Positions 1-8,193 of a stretch of 64,000 bases of DNA are shown here, piece by piece. The stretch covers positions 1 through 64,000 of the forward strand of contig JAEZHM010000048.1 of assembly GCA_023416585.1 (NCBI GenBank). Direction: 5' to 3'. A program made the position numbers and the translations under genes. Under the pieces are notes generated by a model. That model was given only the letters and a program-made list of their open reading frames with translations, was not told where the DNA came from and searched no databases. How positions within the stretch are numbered: the first letter of the stretch is position 1; each line of letters starts with the position of its first letter. The DNA is from Bacillota bacterium (GTDB lineage: Bacteria > Bacillota > Clostridia > Christensenellales > Aristaeellaceae).

Positions 1-67
1 CATCCCGTTTGGTCTTTCTCCGCCGTTGGCCATACTCTATATCCGTAAAGTTGTATTGCTCTTTCAT
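1..67 (-). CDS. Start of an IS5-like transposase (cut by window edge)
   Basis: The minus strand opens with ATG at 65-67 preceded by a purine-rich GAGGTGAGGGAG ribosome binding site. The 22 visible codons read MKEQYNFTDIEYGQRRRKTK and onward, matching my memory of the N-terminus of IS5-family DDE transposases, where a short FxDxEYxxRKRKTKRE-like stretch precedes the body. Only the first residues lie in the window, so family and integrity cannot be checked. It would be read out of the window to the left. The assignment is inference from a short stretch. Confidence 0.45.
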   Translation of the reverse strand, partial: MKEQYNFTDIEYGQRRRKTKRD

Positions 68-197
68 CTCCCTCACCTCTGCTTAATTATACCATGTTTC
101 CCCATTCCTTTTAATCATTGTTTACTCAAGGGGAAGCCAAAGCTTCTCATCTCCCACACTATTTTCAAGGCAATATCATTTAACAAACAAGACTTCT

Positions 198-619
198 ATA
201 AAATCATAAAGTTTTCCTGGTAGGGCGCGGGGAGGCTTCCTTTCTCAAAAGGAAACCTCCCCACATTCATCCAAAATCCCTATTCCCCGTTACGTTACCA
301 TTTCTCAATACCGGCTGCGCTCCGTATACCCGGTATGCAATAGCTCATGGGACAAATGCCCCAGGGGGTGGCCCAGAAACTCCTCGTAAAGCAGCAAAAT
401 ATCAGGATTATCGTGGGATTTGCGCAAGGGTTTGCCCTCATCCTCCCGGTACAAGGCCTTCATCCGCTTCGGCCGCGCCTGCGGGTCTTCGGATCTGGGC
501 TGGCCGCCGCCGGTGATGTACCCACCTGGGCAGGCCATGACCCCCACGAAGTGGTACGGGCTCTTTCCATCCCGCACCTCCTCCATCAAATGCGTGGCGC
601 CGCTCAAGCCGCTGGTGAC
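198..619. repeat. Direct repeat copy A (3' end of hydA plus downstream hairpin)
   Basis: This stretch matches 3128-3548 nearly base for base, with one 1-nt indel just downstream of the gene end and scattered substitutions. It carries the last ~105 codons of hydA and the following hairpin sequence (229-262). Homology stops at about 619, inside the codon run reading VTSGLSGA in hydA. The two copies have the same orientation and enclose about 2.5 kb with a membrane-protein gene, a broken gene and a secreted-protein gene. Confidence 0.9.
305..619 (-). pseudogene. Truncated hydA duplicate (C-terminal fragment)
   Basis: Encodes the last ~105 residues of an [FeFe] hydrogenase large subunit, almost identical to HydA at 3234-5057. 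The domain that would hold the other H-cluster ligands is missing. In the surviving third motif the second cysteine is replaced: MACPGGY here against MACPGGC in the intact gene, and E has become G three residues before MAC. Loss of a cysteine that binds the H-cluster shows that the copy is not under selection as a hydrogenase. The frame stays open upstream to about 679 but those residues are unrelated and no ribosome binding site is evident. The hairpin at 661-690 lies just upstream on this strand. Confidence 0.9.
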
Positions 620-660
620 TGAGTATGGATTGAACAAATGAGCCGTATCATCCCGGATAC

Positions 661-690
661 AAAAAGGGTTTCCGTACACCGGAAGCCCTT
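661..690 (-). terminator. Rho-independent terminator after the YczE-like gene
   Basis: Stem of 11 bp (664-674 with 680-690, one G-U pair) with loop TACAC. On the minus strand it is followed by a T5 run (A661-A665). It lies 28 bp beyond the stop of the gene at 719-1348. Confidence 0.75.
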
Positions 691-718
691 TCAGCCGCTT
701 TCCCGAAACAATAGCCCC

Positions 719-1348
719 TCAGCCTGCCTGCGTCCCTACCGCGTACCTGGCGGCGCGCTGCCGGAAGAAGACCACCAACGGGCCTGTAAAGAAGGCGAAT
801 AGCAGTGTACCCACCCCTGCCACCGAGCCTAAGGCAACGCCCACCGCTACACAAAACATATCCGTGAGGATACGGCTCATGCGGAAGGACAGCTTGCCTT
901 TCAAAAGGCGCATTAAAAGGAATGCCATGGCATCATAGGGGGAGATACCCAAGTCTGCCTCCATGTAAAGCGATGCGCCCAGGCAAATTACAGCAACAGC
1001 CGGAACCATCAACGCCACCCTTAAGCCAAAAGAAAGGGTCTGCCCCAGCAGGGCATTCAGGCCGTACAGGGAAAAATCCGACAGATAGCCGATGAAAATC
1101 ATGTTGACTACCGTGCCCAGGCCGATATGCCGCCTGCCAAAGAGGAATACCAAGGCCAGCAGCAGAAGATTAAGTAACATCTGGAAGGTGCCAAAATCCA
1201 TACCCAAGGCGGAACAGAGGCCCAGATTCATCAAGGTGAAAGGATCGGTTCCAAAGGCTATTTTACGCATAACGCCGCTGCCTAAGCCCACGATGACATT
1301 ACCCAAGAGCATGAACACGATCCTTCTTGCGCCCGGTTTTCCATTCAT
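719..1348 (-). CDS. YczE/YyaS/YitT-type integral membrane protein
   Basis: About 209 residues with five or so hydrophobic spans and the GTDPF / GISPYD internal motif pair typical of the YczE/YyaS/YitT membrane family, whose substrate is unknown to me. The frame is open upstream to 1492, but ATG at 1346-1348 is preferred because the upstream residues are basic and cysteine-rich, unlike a membrane protein N-terminus, and an AAAGGA sits about 11 nt before this ATG. It is a single-gene unit ending at the hairpin 661-690. It lies between the two hydA-derived direct repeats, so it may be cargo of that rearrangement. Confidence 0.8.
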   Translation of the reverse strand: MNGKPGARRIVFMLLGNVIVGLGSGVMRKIAFGTDPFTLMNLGLCSALGMDFGTFQMLLNLLLLALVFLFGRRHIGLGTVVNMIFIGYLSDFSLYGLNALLGQTLSFGLRVALMVPAVAVICLGASLYMEADLGISPYDAMAFLLMRLLKGKLSFRMSRILTDMFCVAVGVALGSVAGVGTLLFAFFTGPLVVFFRQRAARYAVGTQAG

Positions 1349-1673
1349 ATGCGGTAAATTCCTTTCGCCAAAAGCATGCGTGGCCTGTCTTAAGCGGCAA
1401 CGGCGGGTAGTATACCACTTTGGGAAACCGGGTGCAACAGGGAAGTGATACCGACTGTATGTACGACAAGGGGTACGGTTCTGAGTAGCCAAGAGGACGG
1501 TTTATTTGTTATAGCATTACCATCCGTTTTTGGTAACAGAGTTGTTATCATACCATTATGGTTAAAGCGAGCATAGTAATTGATATGATCCACAAGCCCC
1601 GTCCTTCTGGTACATTCCTAAACATTGCAATAAAAAATATTTGGTACTATTACACATCTATTACACATCTCGC

Positions 1674-1932
1674 ATTTTGTTCGAAGTGACAGAATTTGAA
1701 ACTGCATACTATGATGTTTCTGGCTATGGAATAACAACGTTACCGCTCATCATGCTGGTTTTGCTATTGCTACTTCGGGTAACAAGTATACAGCTATTGA
1801 AGGGAATGCGGTGAAACAGCGCCTAATGGTCAACAGAGGGTTGCATTAGTAATTGGTGACCGCTTTACTGGCACAAATACAACTTATAGTCGTATACTTC
1901 ACGGCGTAGGTCATGCTTTCGGGCGAGGCTAA
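1674..1932 (+). pseudogene. Frameshifted remnant of a CHAP-like (cell-wall amidase type) C-terminus
   Basis: Three overlapping frames join into one recognisable protein tail. Frame 1 (about 1674-1730) reads EVTEFETAYYDVSGY. A shift gives NNNVTAHHAGFAIATSG and on to YTAIEGNA. A second shift near 1812 gives ETAPNGQQRVALVIGD, then ILHGVGHAFGRG and a stop at 1930-1932. HAGF followed ~15 residues later by IEGN is the pattern around the catalytic histidine and following strand of CHAP/NlpC-type peptidoglycan hydrolases. At least two frameshifts and no N-terminus are visible, so the gene is dead. The family call is inference from motif spacing. Confidence 0.55.
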
Positions 1933-1946
1933 ATTGCAACAAATCT

Positions 1947-1987
1947 GGGGCTGCAGTAGATGATCATTCTACTACAGCCCCTTCTTT
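1947..1987 (+). terminator. Strong hairpin terminator after the CHAP-like remnant
   Basis: Near-perfect 15-bp stem GGGGCTGCAGTAGA...TCTACTACAGCCCC (1947-1981) followed by TTCTTT. It is placed 15 bp after the remnant's stop codon, as expected for a former gene on the plus strand. Confidence 0.7.
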
Positions 1988-2042
1988 GTGGCTTGAATTA
2001 GCAAAGTTTCGATTGGCTAAATTGATTGAAGTGCTTAGAATA

Positions 2043-2726
2043 TCACATATCCTCATCCCATATGATTCTGTACGTCTCGTCCTTATCGCCGAACTGATGC
2101 GTTTCCTGAAAAGCATTAAGATATCGCAATGCTACAGTACAAGCATTTTCGACAGCAACTATGTCAAAGTGCTCTAAAGATAAATCTTTCTCTAGCGGCC
2201 AACATATTTGTGGGAATAGCGTGTCATATACGATGATCTCATTGGAATTATCGGTAGTATAATAGCAATACTTGGTATCATCTTCGTAGTATTCCGTGTA
2301 TCCACAGAACACTTTCCAGTCGTTCTCCCCATCTTCTTGAACTCTTATATAAACATCCTTGTAACCCCTTGCTTCATACCAAAAATAGGGAAGTCCATCA
2401 TCCCAAGTATCCAACAATTGTACAGCACCAATACAATACTCTTCATAAGTGATAATCTTTTCACTGAGCGCAACAATTTCATACTGCTCATCGCTTGATT
2501 GACTTGCGATTGCGACTTTCATCGCATTTTCGTTTTCGCTGCCTAATAGCAGAAAAGCATTATCTCGTGACTTTGCAATCCATGTGCCTTGAAATATAGA
2601 ATAGCCTGGTGCAAGGGATATCTTCATATCGTCTACGGAAAATGGTGCAGCATTTGCGGTGACCATGCCTGACATGCTTATAAATATAACAATCGTTAGG
2701 AAAAAAATCATGCCTCGTTGACGCAT
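2043..2726 (-). CDS. Secreted protein of unknown function
   Basis: 227 residues. A signal peptide is clear: charged MRQR, a hydrophobic run FFLTIVIFIS, and a probable cleavage after ANA near residue 27. The mature part is acidic and rich in Tyr and Trp, with no motif that I recognise. An AGTGAGGAAAG stretch precedes the ATG. The gene stands alone between the strong terminator on its left and a 400-bp gap on its right. It sits in the segment enclosed by the hydA-derived repeats, and its base composition is more AT-rich than the hyd operon, which fits acquisition. Confidence 0.75.
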   Translation of the reverse strand: MRQRGMIFFLTIVIFISMSGMVTANAAPFSVDDMKISLAPGYSIFQGTWIAKSRDNAFLLLGSENENAMKVAIASQSSDEQYEIVALSEKIITYEEYCIGAVQLLDTWDDGLPYFWYEARGYKDVYIRVQEDGENDWKVFCGYTEYYEDDTKYCYYTTDNSNEIIVYDTLFPQICWPLEKDLSLEHFDIVAVENACTVALRYLNAFQETHQFGDKDETYRIIWDEDM

Positions 2727-3127
2727 TGTGATCTTTCCTCACTTTCAAACCACGCATTCTTTTTTTGCTTATGATGTTCGTGTTCCAACCAAACTAACGA
2801 AAGGAAATGGTTAATTATTCCTTCCCCTACACTTTTATTTATGTATGAAAGCAAATTCGGTTGCCCCGTTAATTATCTTTGGTGGTTTCAGTCATGCCAC
2901 GAGATATCAATTCATGCTGATTATAGTGGCAAGCAGGGGAAGATGCATGGCGATCCCGTTATTCAACCATATAACTGTCAAGTGAAACCCCATCCAATCA
3001 CCTCATTATTGAATGATATAACAATCGAATACAGGCGCTTTGTCACTACTCATGTAGTCTTCAGAAGCGGACTTTTTATGTCCATATACCAATCAAACAA
3101 TATGTCAAACAACAAGAAACATCTTCA
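2727..3127. other. Gap of ~400 bp without a supported gene
   Basis: Contains a 96-codon open frame on the plus strand (2841-3131), but it has no convincing ribosome binding site, no recognisable domain, and runs into the repeat at 3128. I see no promoter or RNA gene here beyond the upstream region of the secreted protein at 2043-2726. Confidence 0.5.
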
Positions 3128-3548
3128 ATAAAACTATAAAGTTTTCCTGGTAGGGCGCGGGGAGGCTTCCTTTCTCAAAAGGAAGCCTCCCCGCCTTCAT
3201 CAAAAATCCCTATCCCCGCTACGTTACCTTTTCTCAATACCGGCTGCGCTCCGTATACCCGGTATGCAAAAGCTCATGGGACAAATGCCCCAGAGGATGG
3301 CCCAGATACTCCTCGTACAGCAGCAAAATATCAGGATTATCGTGGGATTTGCGCAGGGGTTTGCCCTCATCCTCCCGATACAAGGCCTCCATCCGCTTCG
3401 GCCGTGCCTGCGGGTCCTCAGACCTGGGCTGGCCGCCGCCGGTGATGCACCCGCCCGGGCAGGCCATGACCTCCACGAAGTGGTACGGGCTCTTTCCGTC
3501 CCTTACCTCCTCCATCAAATGCGCGGCGCCGCTCAAGCCGCTGGTGAC
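3128..3548. repeat. Direct repeat copy B (within intact hydA)
   Basis: Parent copy of the repeat at 198-619. It holds the hairpin repeat (3157-3194) and the 3' third of the intact hydA gene. The offset between copies is 2929-2930 bp throughout. Recombination between the copies would remove the segment with the YczE-like and secreted-protein genes and leave hydA intact. Confidence 0.9.
3157..3194. repeat. GCGGGGAGGC hairpin repeat downstream of hydA
   Basis: Perfect inverted repeat with 17-bp arms (GCGGGGAGGCTTCCTTT and its complement) around CTCA, preceded by ATAAAGTTTTCC. Copies of the same element lie at 229-262 (decayed) and 21905-21942 (after the parB end), and a related hairpin at 25913-25945. 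It sits about 40 bp past the hydA stop and may act in termination or mRNA 3'-end stability, although no long U-run follows. Confidence 0.75.
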
Positions 3549-5057
3549 CGCCACCTTCACCTCCACCCCGTTAAGGAAGCCCCACTCCGGCAGCACATCG
3601 TTTAAGAGAATGCTGGCGGTCTTGATGCGCTCCAAGCCCTGGATGGGCGTCACATGAAGGTTTTCAAAAGGCAATTCCCGCCCGGTGACCACCTCATACA
3701 CCGTGCGCAGCGCGGCCTCCATCACACCGCCGGTGGTGCCGAAAATGTCGGCGGCCCCGGTGGAAAGGCCCAGGGGATTGTCAAAGATTCCATCCTTAAG
3801 GGAGGCAAAGTCGATGCCCGCCTGTTTGATCATCCTTGCCAGTTCCCTGGTGGTGAGCACGGCGTCCACATTGCGGACCCCGTTGTTGACCATTTCGGGC
3901 CGTGTAATCTCGAACTTCTTGGCGGTACAGGGCATGATGGATACCACGTACATGTCCTCGGGTTTGACGCCGATCTTATCCGCAAAGTACGATTTCACCA
4001 GCGCGCCCAGCATCATATGAGGCGACTTGCAGGAGGACAAGTTACCCAATTGTCCATTGAAATAATGCTCGATATACTTGATCCAGCCCGGACTGCAGCT
4101 GGTGATGATGGGCAGCGCGGGCGCTTCATCCGTTACGTGCACGCCCAGCTTCTCAAGACTCTCAGCATCCACCTTCCCAGCCTGATAGAACAAGTTGGAA
4201 AGCCTGTGCAAAAGCTCGTGCCCCTCTTCCAGTATGGTCAGGTCCGCAGCAAAGTTGGTATCAAAGGTATAGCGAAAGCCCAGCTCCTTCAGCGCGGAAA
4301 CCATCTTCCCGGTAACCAGCGTGCCCGCTGGATAGCCAAATTCCTCGCCCAGCGCCGCCCGGATGGCCGGTGCGGTCTGCACCACCACCGTCTTTTTAGG
4401 ATCGGCCAACGCTTCCCATACATCCTGAATGGATTCCCTTTCGTGCAGCGCGTTTACCGGGCAGACGACGGTGCATTGGCCGCAGTTGGTGCAGGCGGCT
4501 TCATAAATCGGCAGATCATTGCCGGGGCCGATTTCCGTTGAAAAGCCCCGGTTCTGCGCGTTGAGCACGCCCACGCCCTGCACCTCGTTGCACACCATAA
4601 CGCAGCGGCGGCAGAGCACGCACTTGGCAGGCTCCCGCACAATGGAGGGCCCCGCGTCCACTGAGGTATCCTTCGATTTGGCGCCGGCAAACCTTGCCTC
4701 ATCAGCCTGTATGGTTTCGCCCAACGCCTGCAGCTCGCAGTGTTGATTTCTGGCGCAGTTCAAACAATCCTTGGGGTGGTCAGACAGCATCAATTCATAA
4801 AGCACTTTGCGGCGCTGCCTGACACGGGTAGAATGGGTATGGATCACCATGCCCTCCGAAACCTTCGTAATACAGGAGGCCTGAAGCGTTTTTGCGCCGT
4901 CCACCTCAACTACGCAAATTCTGCATGAGCCGATCTCGTGCTGGCCTTGTATGCAGCAAAGCGTAGGAATTTGAATGTTGTTTTCTTTAGCTGCCTGAAG
5001 GATCGTCATCCCATCCCGGGCCGCAATAGGTTTGCCGTTGATTGTTATATTCACCAT
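3234..5057 (-). CDS. hydA: [FeFe] hydrogenase large subunit HydA of a trimeric NAD-linked enzyme
   Basis: 607 residues. Order of domains: plant-type [2Fe-2S] (Cys34/35, 45, 48, 62), His-Cys3 [4Fe-4S] (H94, C98, C101, C107), two [4Fe-4S] ferredoxin clusters (C146/149/152/156 and C189/192/195/199), then the H-cluster domain with TSCSPGW (C321), MPCTAKKFE (C377) and MACPGGCITGGGQP (C533, C537). This is the catalytic subunit that interconverts protons and H2; with HydB and HydC it links ferredoxin and NAD(H), possibly by electron bifurcation. The residue after C321 is serine, where most of these enzymes have the cysteine that relays protons. The gene begins 16 nt after hydB with an AGGAGG site and is the last of the operon. 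Its 3' third is duplicated at 198-619. Confidence 0.97.
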   Translation of the reverse strand: MVNITINGKPIAARDGMTILQAAKENNIQIPTLCCIQGQHEIGSCRICVVEVDGAKTLQASCITKVSEGMVIHTHSTRVRQRRKVLYELMLSDHPKDCLNCARNQHCELQALGETIQADEARFAGAKSKDTSVDAGPSIVREPAKCVLCRRCVMVCNEVQGVGVLNAQNRGFSTEIGPGNDLPIYEAACTNCGQCTVVCPVNALHERESIQDVWEALADPKKTVVVQTAPAIRAALGEEFGYPAGTLVTGKMVSALKELGFRYTFDTNFAADLTILEEGHELLHRLSNLFYQAGKVDAESLEKLGVHVTDEAPALPIITSCSPGWIKYIEHYFNGQLGNLSSCKSPHMMLGALVKSYFADKIGVKPEDMYVVSIMPCTAKKFEITRPEMVNNGVRNVDAVLTTRELARMIKQAGIDFASLKDGIFDNPLGLSTGAADIFGTTGGVMEAALRTVYEVVTGRELPFENLHVTPIQGLERIKTASILLNDVLPEWGFLNGVEVKVAVTSGLSGAAHLMEEVRDGKSPYHFVEVMACPGGCITGGGQPRSEDPQARPKRMEALYREDEGKPLRKSHDNPDILLLYEEYLGHPLGHLSHELLHTGYTERSRY

Positions 5058-5073
5058 TCCGCTTCTCCTCCTT

Positions 5074-8000
5074 TCAGGGCTGCCGCCTGTCGCAATGCAG
5101 GCAGCGCATGGCCTCCGCTATGGCGTTCAGGCGGTGGTAACCCAGCGCCACTTCCTCCACGGAATGCTTGCGGGTTTCCGGATCGAGGGATTTCATGGGG
5201 AACCGCTCATGTTCGATCAGCTCCTCCTCATCCTCGATTTTAGGAATCTCAACAGGCTCGCCCTTGTTAAGCTCCCCTGTCCCGCCCAGGAACTTATCGA
5301 TGGACTGGGCAGCCTTCTTGCCGTCGGCGATGGCGGTGATCACCACATCGGCGCCGCGCACCACATCCCCGCCGGCAAACACGCCTTTCATGGTAGTCAT
5401 CATGGTGCTGCCATCCACTTTGAAGGTACCCCACTTGGTTACTTCCACTTCCTCCTTGGGAATAAAGGGAAGGTCGGCGTACTGGCTGACGGCAGGTATG
5501 ACAATGTCCACCGGGAAGGTGAACTCCGAGCCGGGCACTTCCTTGGGCACCTTGCGGCCGCTCTTGTCAAACTCGCCAAAGGCCATGGCAATGCACTCCA
5601 CCGCTTCCACGTGATTCTTGCCAGTCAGGCGCACCGGCGCGGTCATGGGGTGGATCATAATGCCTTCCTCCATGGCCTCCCTGATCTCCCGCCTGTCGGC
5701 GGGCATATCCTCCACAGTGCGGCGGTAGATGATGTGCACCTTAAAAGCACCCAGCCGCAGCGCCGAACGCGCCGCGTCGATAGCGGTATTGCCGCCGCCG
5801 ATTACCGCCACCACTCCCTCAATTTTCTTGAGCCTTCCCAGATGAATATCCTTCAAAAAGTCCAGCCCATGGTATACACCAGGCAAGTCTTCCCCCGGAA
5901 CGCCGATCTTCCTGGAGAACTGCGTCCCTGTAGCAACGTATATGGCGTCGTGCTTTTTGCGCAGTTCATCAAAGCGGATGTCCTTGCCCACTTCCATCCC
6001 GGTGAGAATGGTTACGCCGGCCTGCCGGATGGTATTGATTTCCCGTTCCAGCACGGCCTTGGGCAGGCGGTATTCGGGAATGCCCACCGCCAGCATGCCG
6101 CCGGCTATAGGCTGCTGCTCGTACACCGTGACGTTATACCCCAGCCTGCCAAGATAATATCCGCAGGTAAGGCCCGACGGCCCGCCGCCAATAATGCCCA
6201 CAGATTTGTTGTTGTGGGGATAGACCAGGTCAAAGAAGGGCTCGCCGCTCTTCATCATTTCATCGGCGGCATACCGCTTCAAATCGGCGATGGCCAGGGG
6301 TTCATCCAGCTGCCCGCGGCGGCAGCGGCTTTCGCAGGGATGGGTGCAAACCCGGCCGCACACCGACGGGAACGGGTTCTCCTGCCGGATGAGGCGATAG
6401 GCATCCTTAGGCCGGCCGGCGGCAATCAGCGCCACATAGCCGGGCACATTGACCTTGGCGGGGCAAGCGTTTTCGCAGGGGGAAATGAAGAGGTCTGCGC
6501 ACACACCCGCGCGGCAGTATTTGTCGCGAATGTGCTCGTCATATTCCTCGCGGAAGTATTTGATGGTGGTCAATACCGGGTTGGGCGCAGTTTGCCCCAG
6601 GCCGCACATAGCGGTATCCTTGATCGTTTCGCCAAGCTCGATCAAAAGCTCCACATCGCCTTCCCGGCCCCTCCCCTGGGTGATATTTTCCAATATCTCC
6701 AGCATCCTTTTCGTGCCCAGGCGGCAGGCCACGCACTTGCCGCAGGATTCCTCCTGCACAAACTCCATAAAGTACCGGGCCACGTCCACCATGCAGGAAT
6801 CCTCATCCATGCAGATGAGCCCGCCGGAACCCATGATGGCCCCCAGCTGCACCAGGGATTCATAATCCATGGGCGTGTTGAGATGCTCGCTGGTTAAGCA
6901 GCCGCCCGAGGGACCGCCGATTTGGGCGACCTTGAAGCTCTTCCCGCCGGGAATGCCGCCGCCGATATCAAAGACGATCTCCCCCAGGGGGGTGCCCATA
7001 GGCACTTCCACAATGCCGGTGTTGTTTATATCCCCGGCCAACGCAAACACCTTGGTGCCGCGGCTTTTGCCCACGCCAAAGCCGGCAAACCATTCCGCGC
7101 CCTTTAATATGATGGTGGCCACGTTGCCGAATGTTTCGACATTGTTAATGATAGAAGGCTTGCCATACAGCCCGCTGTCGCTTGGATACGGCGGCTTCTG
7201 CCGCGGCTCGCCCCGCCTGCCTTCCACAGAGGCCATCAATGCCGTTTCCTCACCGCATACGAAAGCGCCCGCGCCAATGCGGATATCAAGATCGAAGGAG
7301 AACCCGGAGCCGAAGATGTTATCCCCCAGTAGACCGCGCTCCCTGGCCATGCGGATATCCTCTTGAAGGCGCTCAATGGCCAGGGGGTATTCCGCCCGGA
7401 CATAGACAACCCCGTGGCTTGCGCCGATGGCATAGCCCGCGATGGACATGCCTTCGATCACCAGGAAGGAGTCGCCCTCCAGCAGGCACCGGTTCATGAA
7501 CGCTCCGGGGTCGCCCTCGTCGGCGTTGCAGATGACGTACTTGTCCGCGCTTTGGGATTTGCGGGCCAGCTTCCACTTGAGCCCTGTGGGGAAGCCCGCG
7601 CCGCCGCGCCCGCGCAGGCCTGATTTCTCAATCTCTGAGATCACATCCTCCGGCGTCATAGCGCTTAATGCCTTCTGAAGGGCCGCAAATCCGTCATGGG
7701 CGATATATTCATCCAGAGAGCGGAAGTCCACGCTGCCGCAGTTTTTCATGATGATGCGCTGCTGGCTCTTGAAATAGGGAATATCCTTTACGCGTGGAAT
7801 GGTATCCCCTGAGTTTTTATCCGTATAGCAAAGCTCTTCTACCACTTGCCCTTCCAACAGATGCTTCTTTACGATGGTTTTGGCATCCTGGGGTTTTAAG
7901 TTGCAGTAGAAAATTCCGTCAGGTTCCACAATCATCGTGGGACCGACGGCGCAGGTGCCCATACACCCGGTTGGCTTCATAAGAGTGGTTTTGGCAATGC

Positions 8001-8178
8001 CTGCCTCCTGAAGAGCCACTTCAAGCGCTTCCCTGAAGGCCTTGGCGCCGGATGAGATACAGCCCGCGCCCCAGCAGACCAGCAGTCGGTATTTGTATTG
8101 TTTCTCCATCAATTCGAATTGGGCCTTGATGTCCTCAAGGTCCTGCCTGGTTGAAATGCGCTTTTCCTCCACGCTCAT
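5074..8178 (-). CDS. hydB: HydB (NuoF-like) fused to a GltD-like FAD/NAD(P)H oxidoreductase
   Basis: 1034 residues, far longer than a usual HydB (about 600). Residues 33-90 form the thioredoxin-like [2Fe-2S] domain (C35, C40, C72, C76). Residues ~145-545 are the NuoF core with the FMN/NADH region (GRGGAGFPTG at 190, GAGAFVCGEETAL near 303) and the [4Fe-4S] motif ESCGKCVAC plus C525. From ~550 a glutamate-synthase-small-subunit-like module follows: two cysteine sets (C555/560/568/572 and C607/611/615/619), FAD motif GIIGGGPSG at 661, NAD(P)H motif GGGNTAID at 794, and AGGDVVRGADVV near the end. The first part is the NADH-dehydrogenase subunit of the hydrogenase. The added module suggests a second pyridine-nucleotide site, by analogy with NfnB/GltD. 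ATG follows GGAGGGCGGCAGAT; the hydC gap is 15 nt. Confidence 0.95.
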   Translation of the reverse strand: MSVEEKRISTRQDLEDIKAQFELMEKQYKYRLLVCWGAGCISSGAKAFREALEVALQEAGIAKTTLMKPTGCMGTCAVGPTMIVEPDGIFYCNLKPQDAKTIVKKHLLEGQVVEELCYTDKNSGDTIPRVKDIPYFKSQQRIIMKNCGSVDFRSLDEYIAHDGFAALQKALSAMTPEDVISEIEKSGLRGRGGAGFPTGLKWKLARKSQSADKYVICNADEGDPGAFMNRCLLEGDSFLVIEGMSIAGYAIGASHGVVYVRAEYPLAIERLQEDIRMARERGLLGDNIFGSGFSFDLDIRIGAGAFVCGEETALMASVEGRRGEPRQKPPYPSDSGLYGKPSIINNVETFGNVATIILKGAEWFAGFGVGKSRGTKVFALAGDINNTGIVEVPMGTPLGEIVFDIGGGIPGGKSFKVAQIGGPSGGCLTSEHLNTPMDYESLVQLGAIMGSGGLICMDEDSCMVDVARYFMEFVQEESCGKCVACRLGTKRMLEILENITQGRGREGDVELLIELGETIKDTAMCGLGQTAPNPVLTTIKYFREEYDEHIRDKYCRAGVCADLFISPCENACPAKVNVPGYVALIAAGRPKDAYRLIRQENPFPSVCGRVCTHPCESRCRRGQLDEPLAIADLKRYAADEMMKSGEPFFDLVYPHNNKSVGIIGGGPSGLTCGYYLGRLGYNVTVYEQQPIAGGMLAVGIPEYRLPKAVLEREINTIRQAGVTILTGMEVGKDIRFDELRKKHDAIYVATGTQFSRKIGVPGEDLPGVYHGLDFLKDIHLGRLKKIEGVVAVIGGGNTAIDAARSALRLGAFKVHIIYRRTVEDMPADRREIREAMEEGIMIHPMTAPVRLTGKNHVEAVECIAMAFGEFDKSGRKVPKEVPGSEFTFPVDIVIPAVSQYADLPFIPKEEVEVTKWGTFKVDGSTMMTTMKGVFAGGDVVRGADVVITAIADGKKAAQSIDKFLGGTGELNKGEPVEIPKIEDEEELIEHERFPMKSLDPETRKHSVEEVALGYHRLNAIAEAMRCLHCDRRQP

Positions 8179-8193
8179 ATCTGCCGCCCTCCT

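Noticed and set aside
26..223. A 65-codon plus-strand frame at the left edge
   Set aside because: It overlaps the transposase start on the other strand and has no ribosome binding site or conserved features.
2841..3131. A 96-codon plus-strand frame reading MYESKFGCPVNYLWWFQ
   Set aside because: No ribosome binding site or recognised domain; it runs into the hairpin repeat.
3654..4541. A 295-codon plus-strand frame opposite hydA
   Set aside because: Antisense shadow of a strongly conserved gene; composition bias without motifs.
5032..6897. A 621-codon open frame on the plus strand opposite hydB
   Set aside because: It is a mirror of the GC-rich hydB gene; the product is rich in His, Gly and Ala, shows no domain, and lacks its own promoter or a good start.
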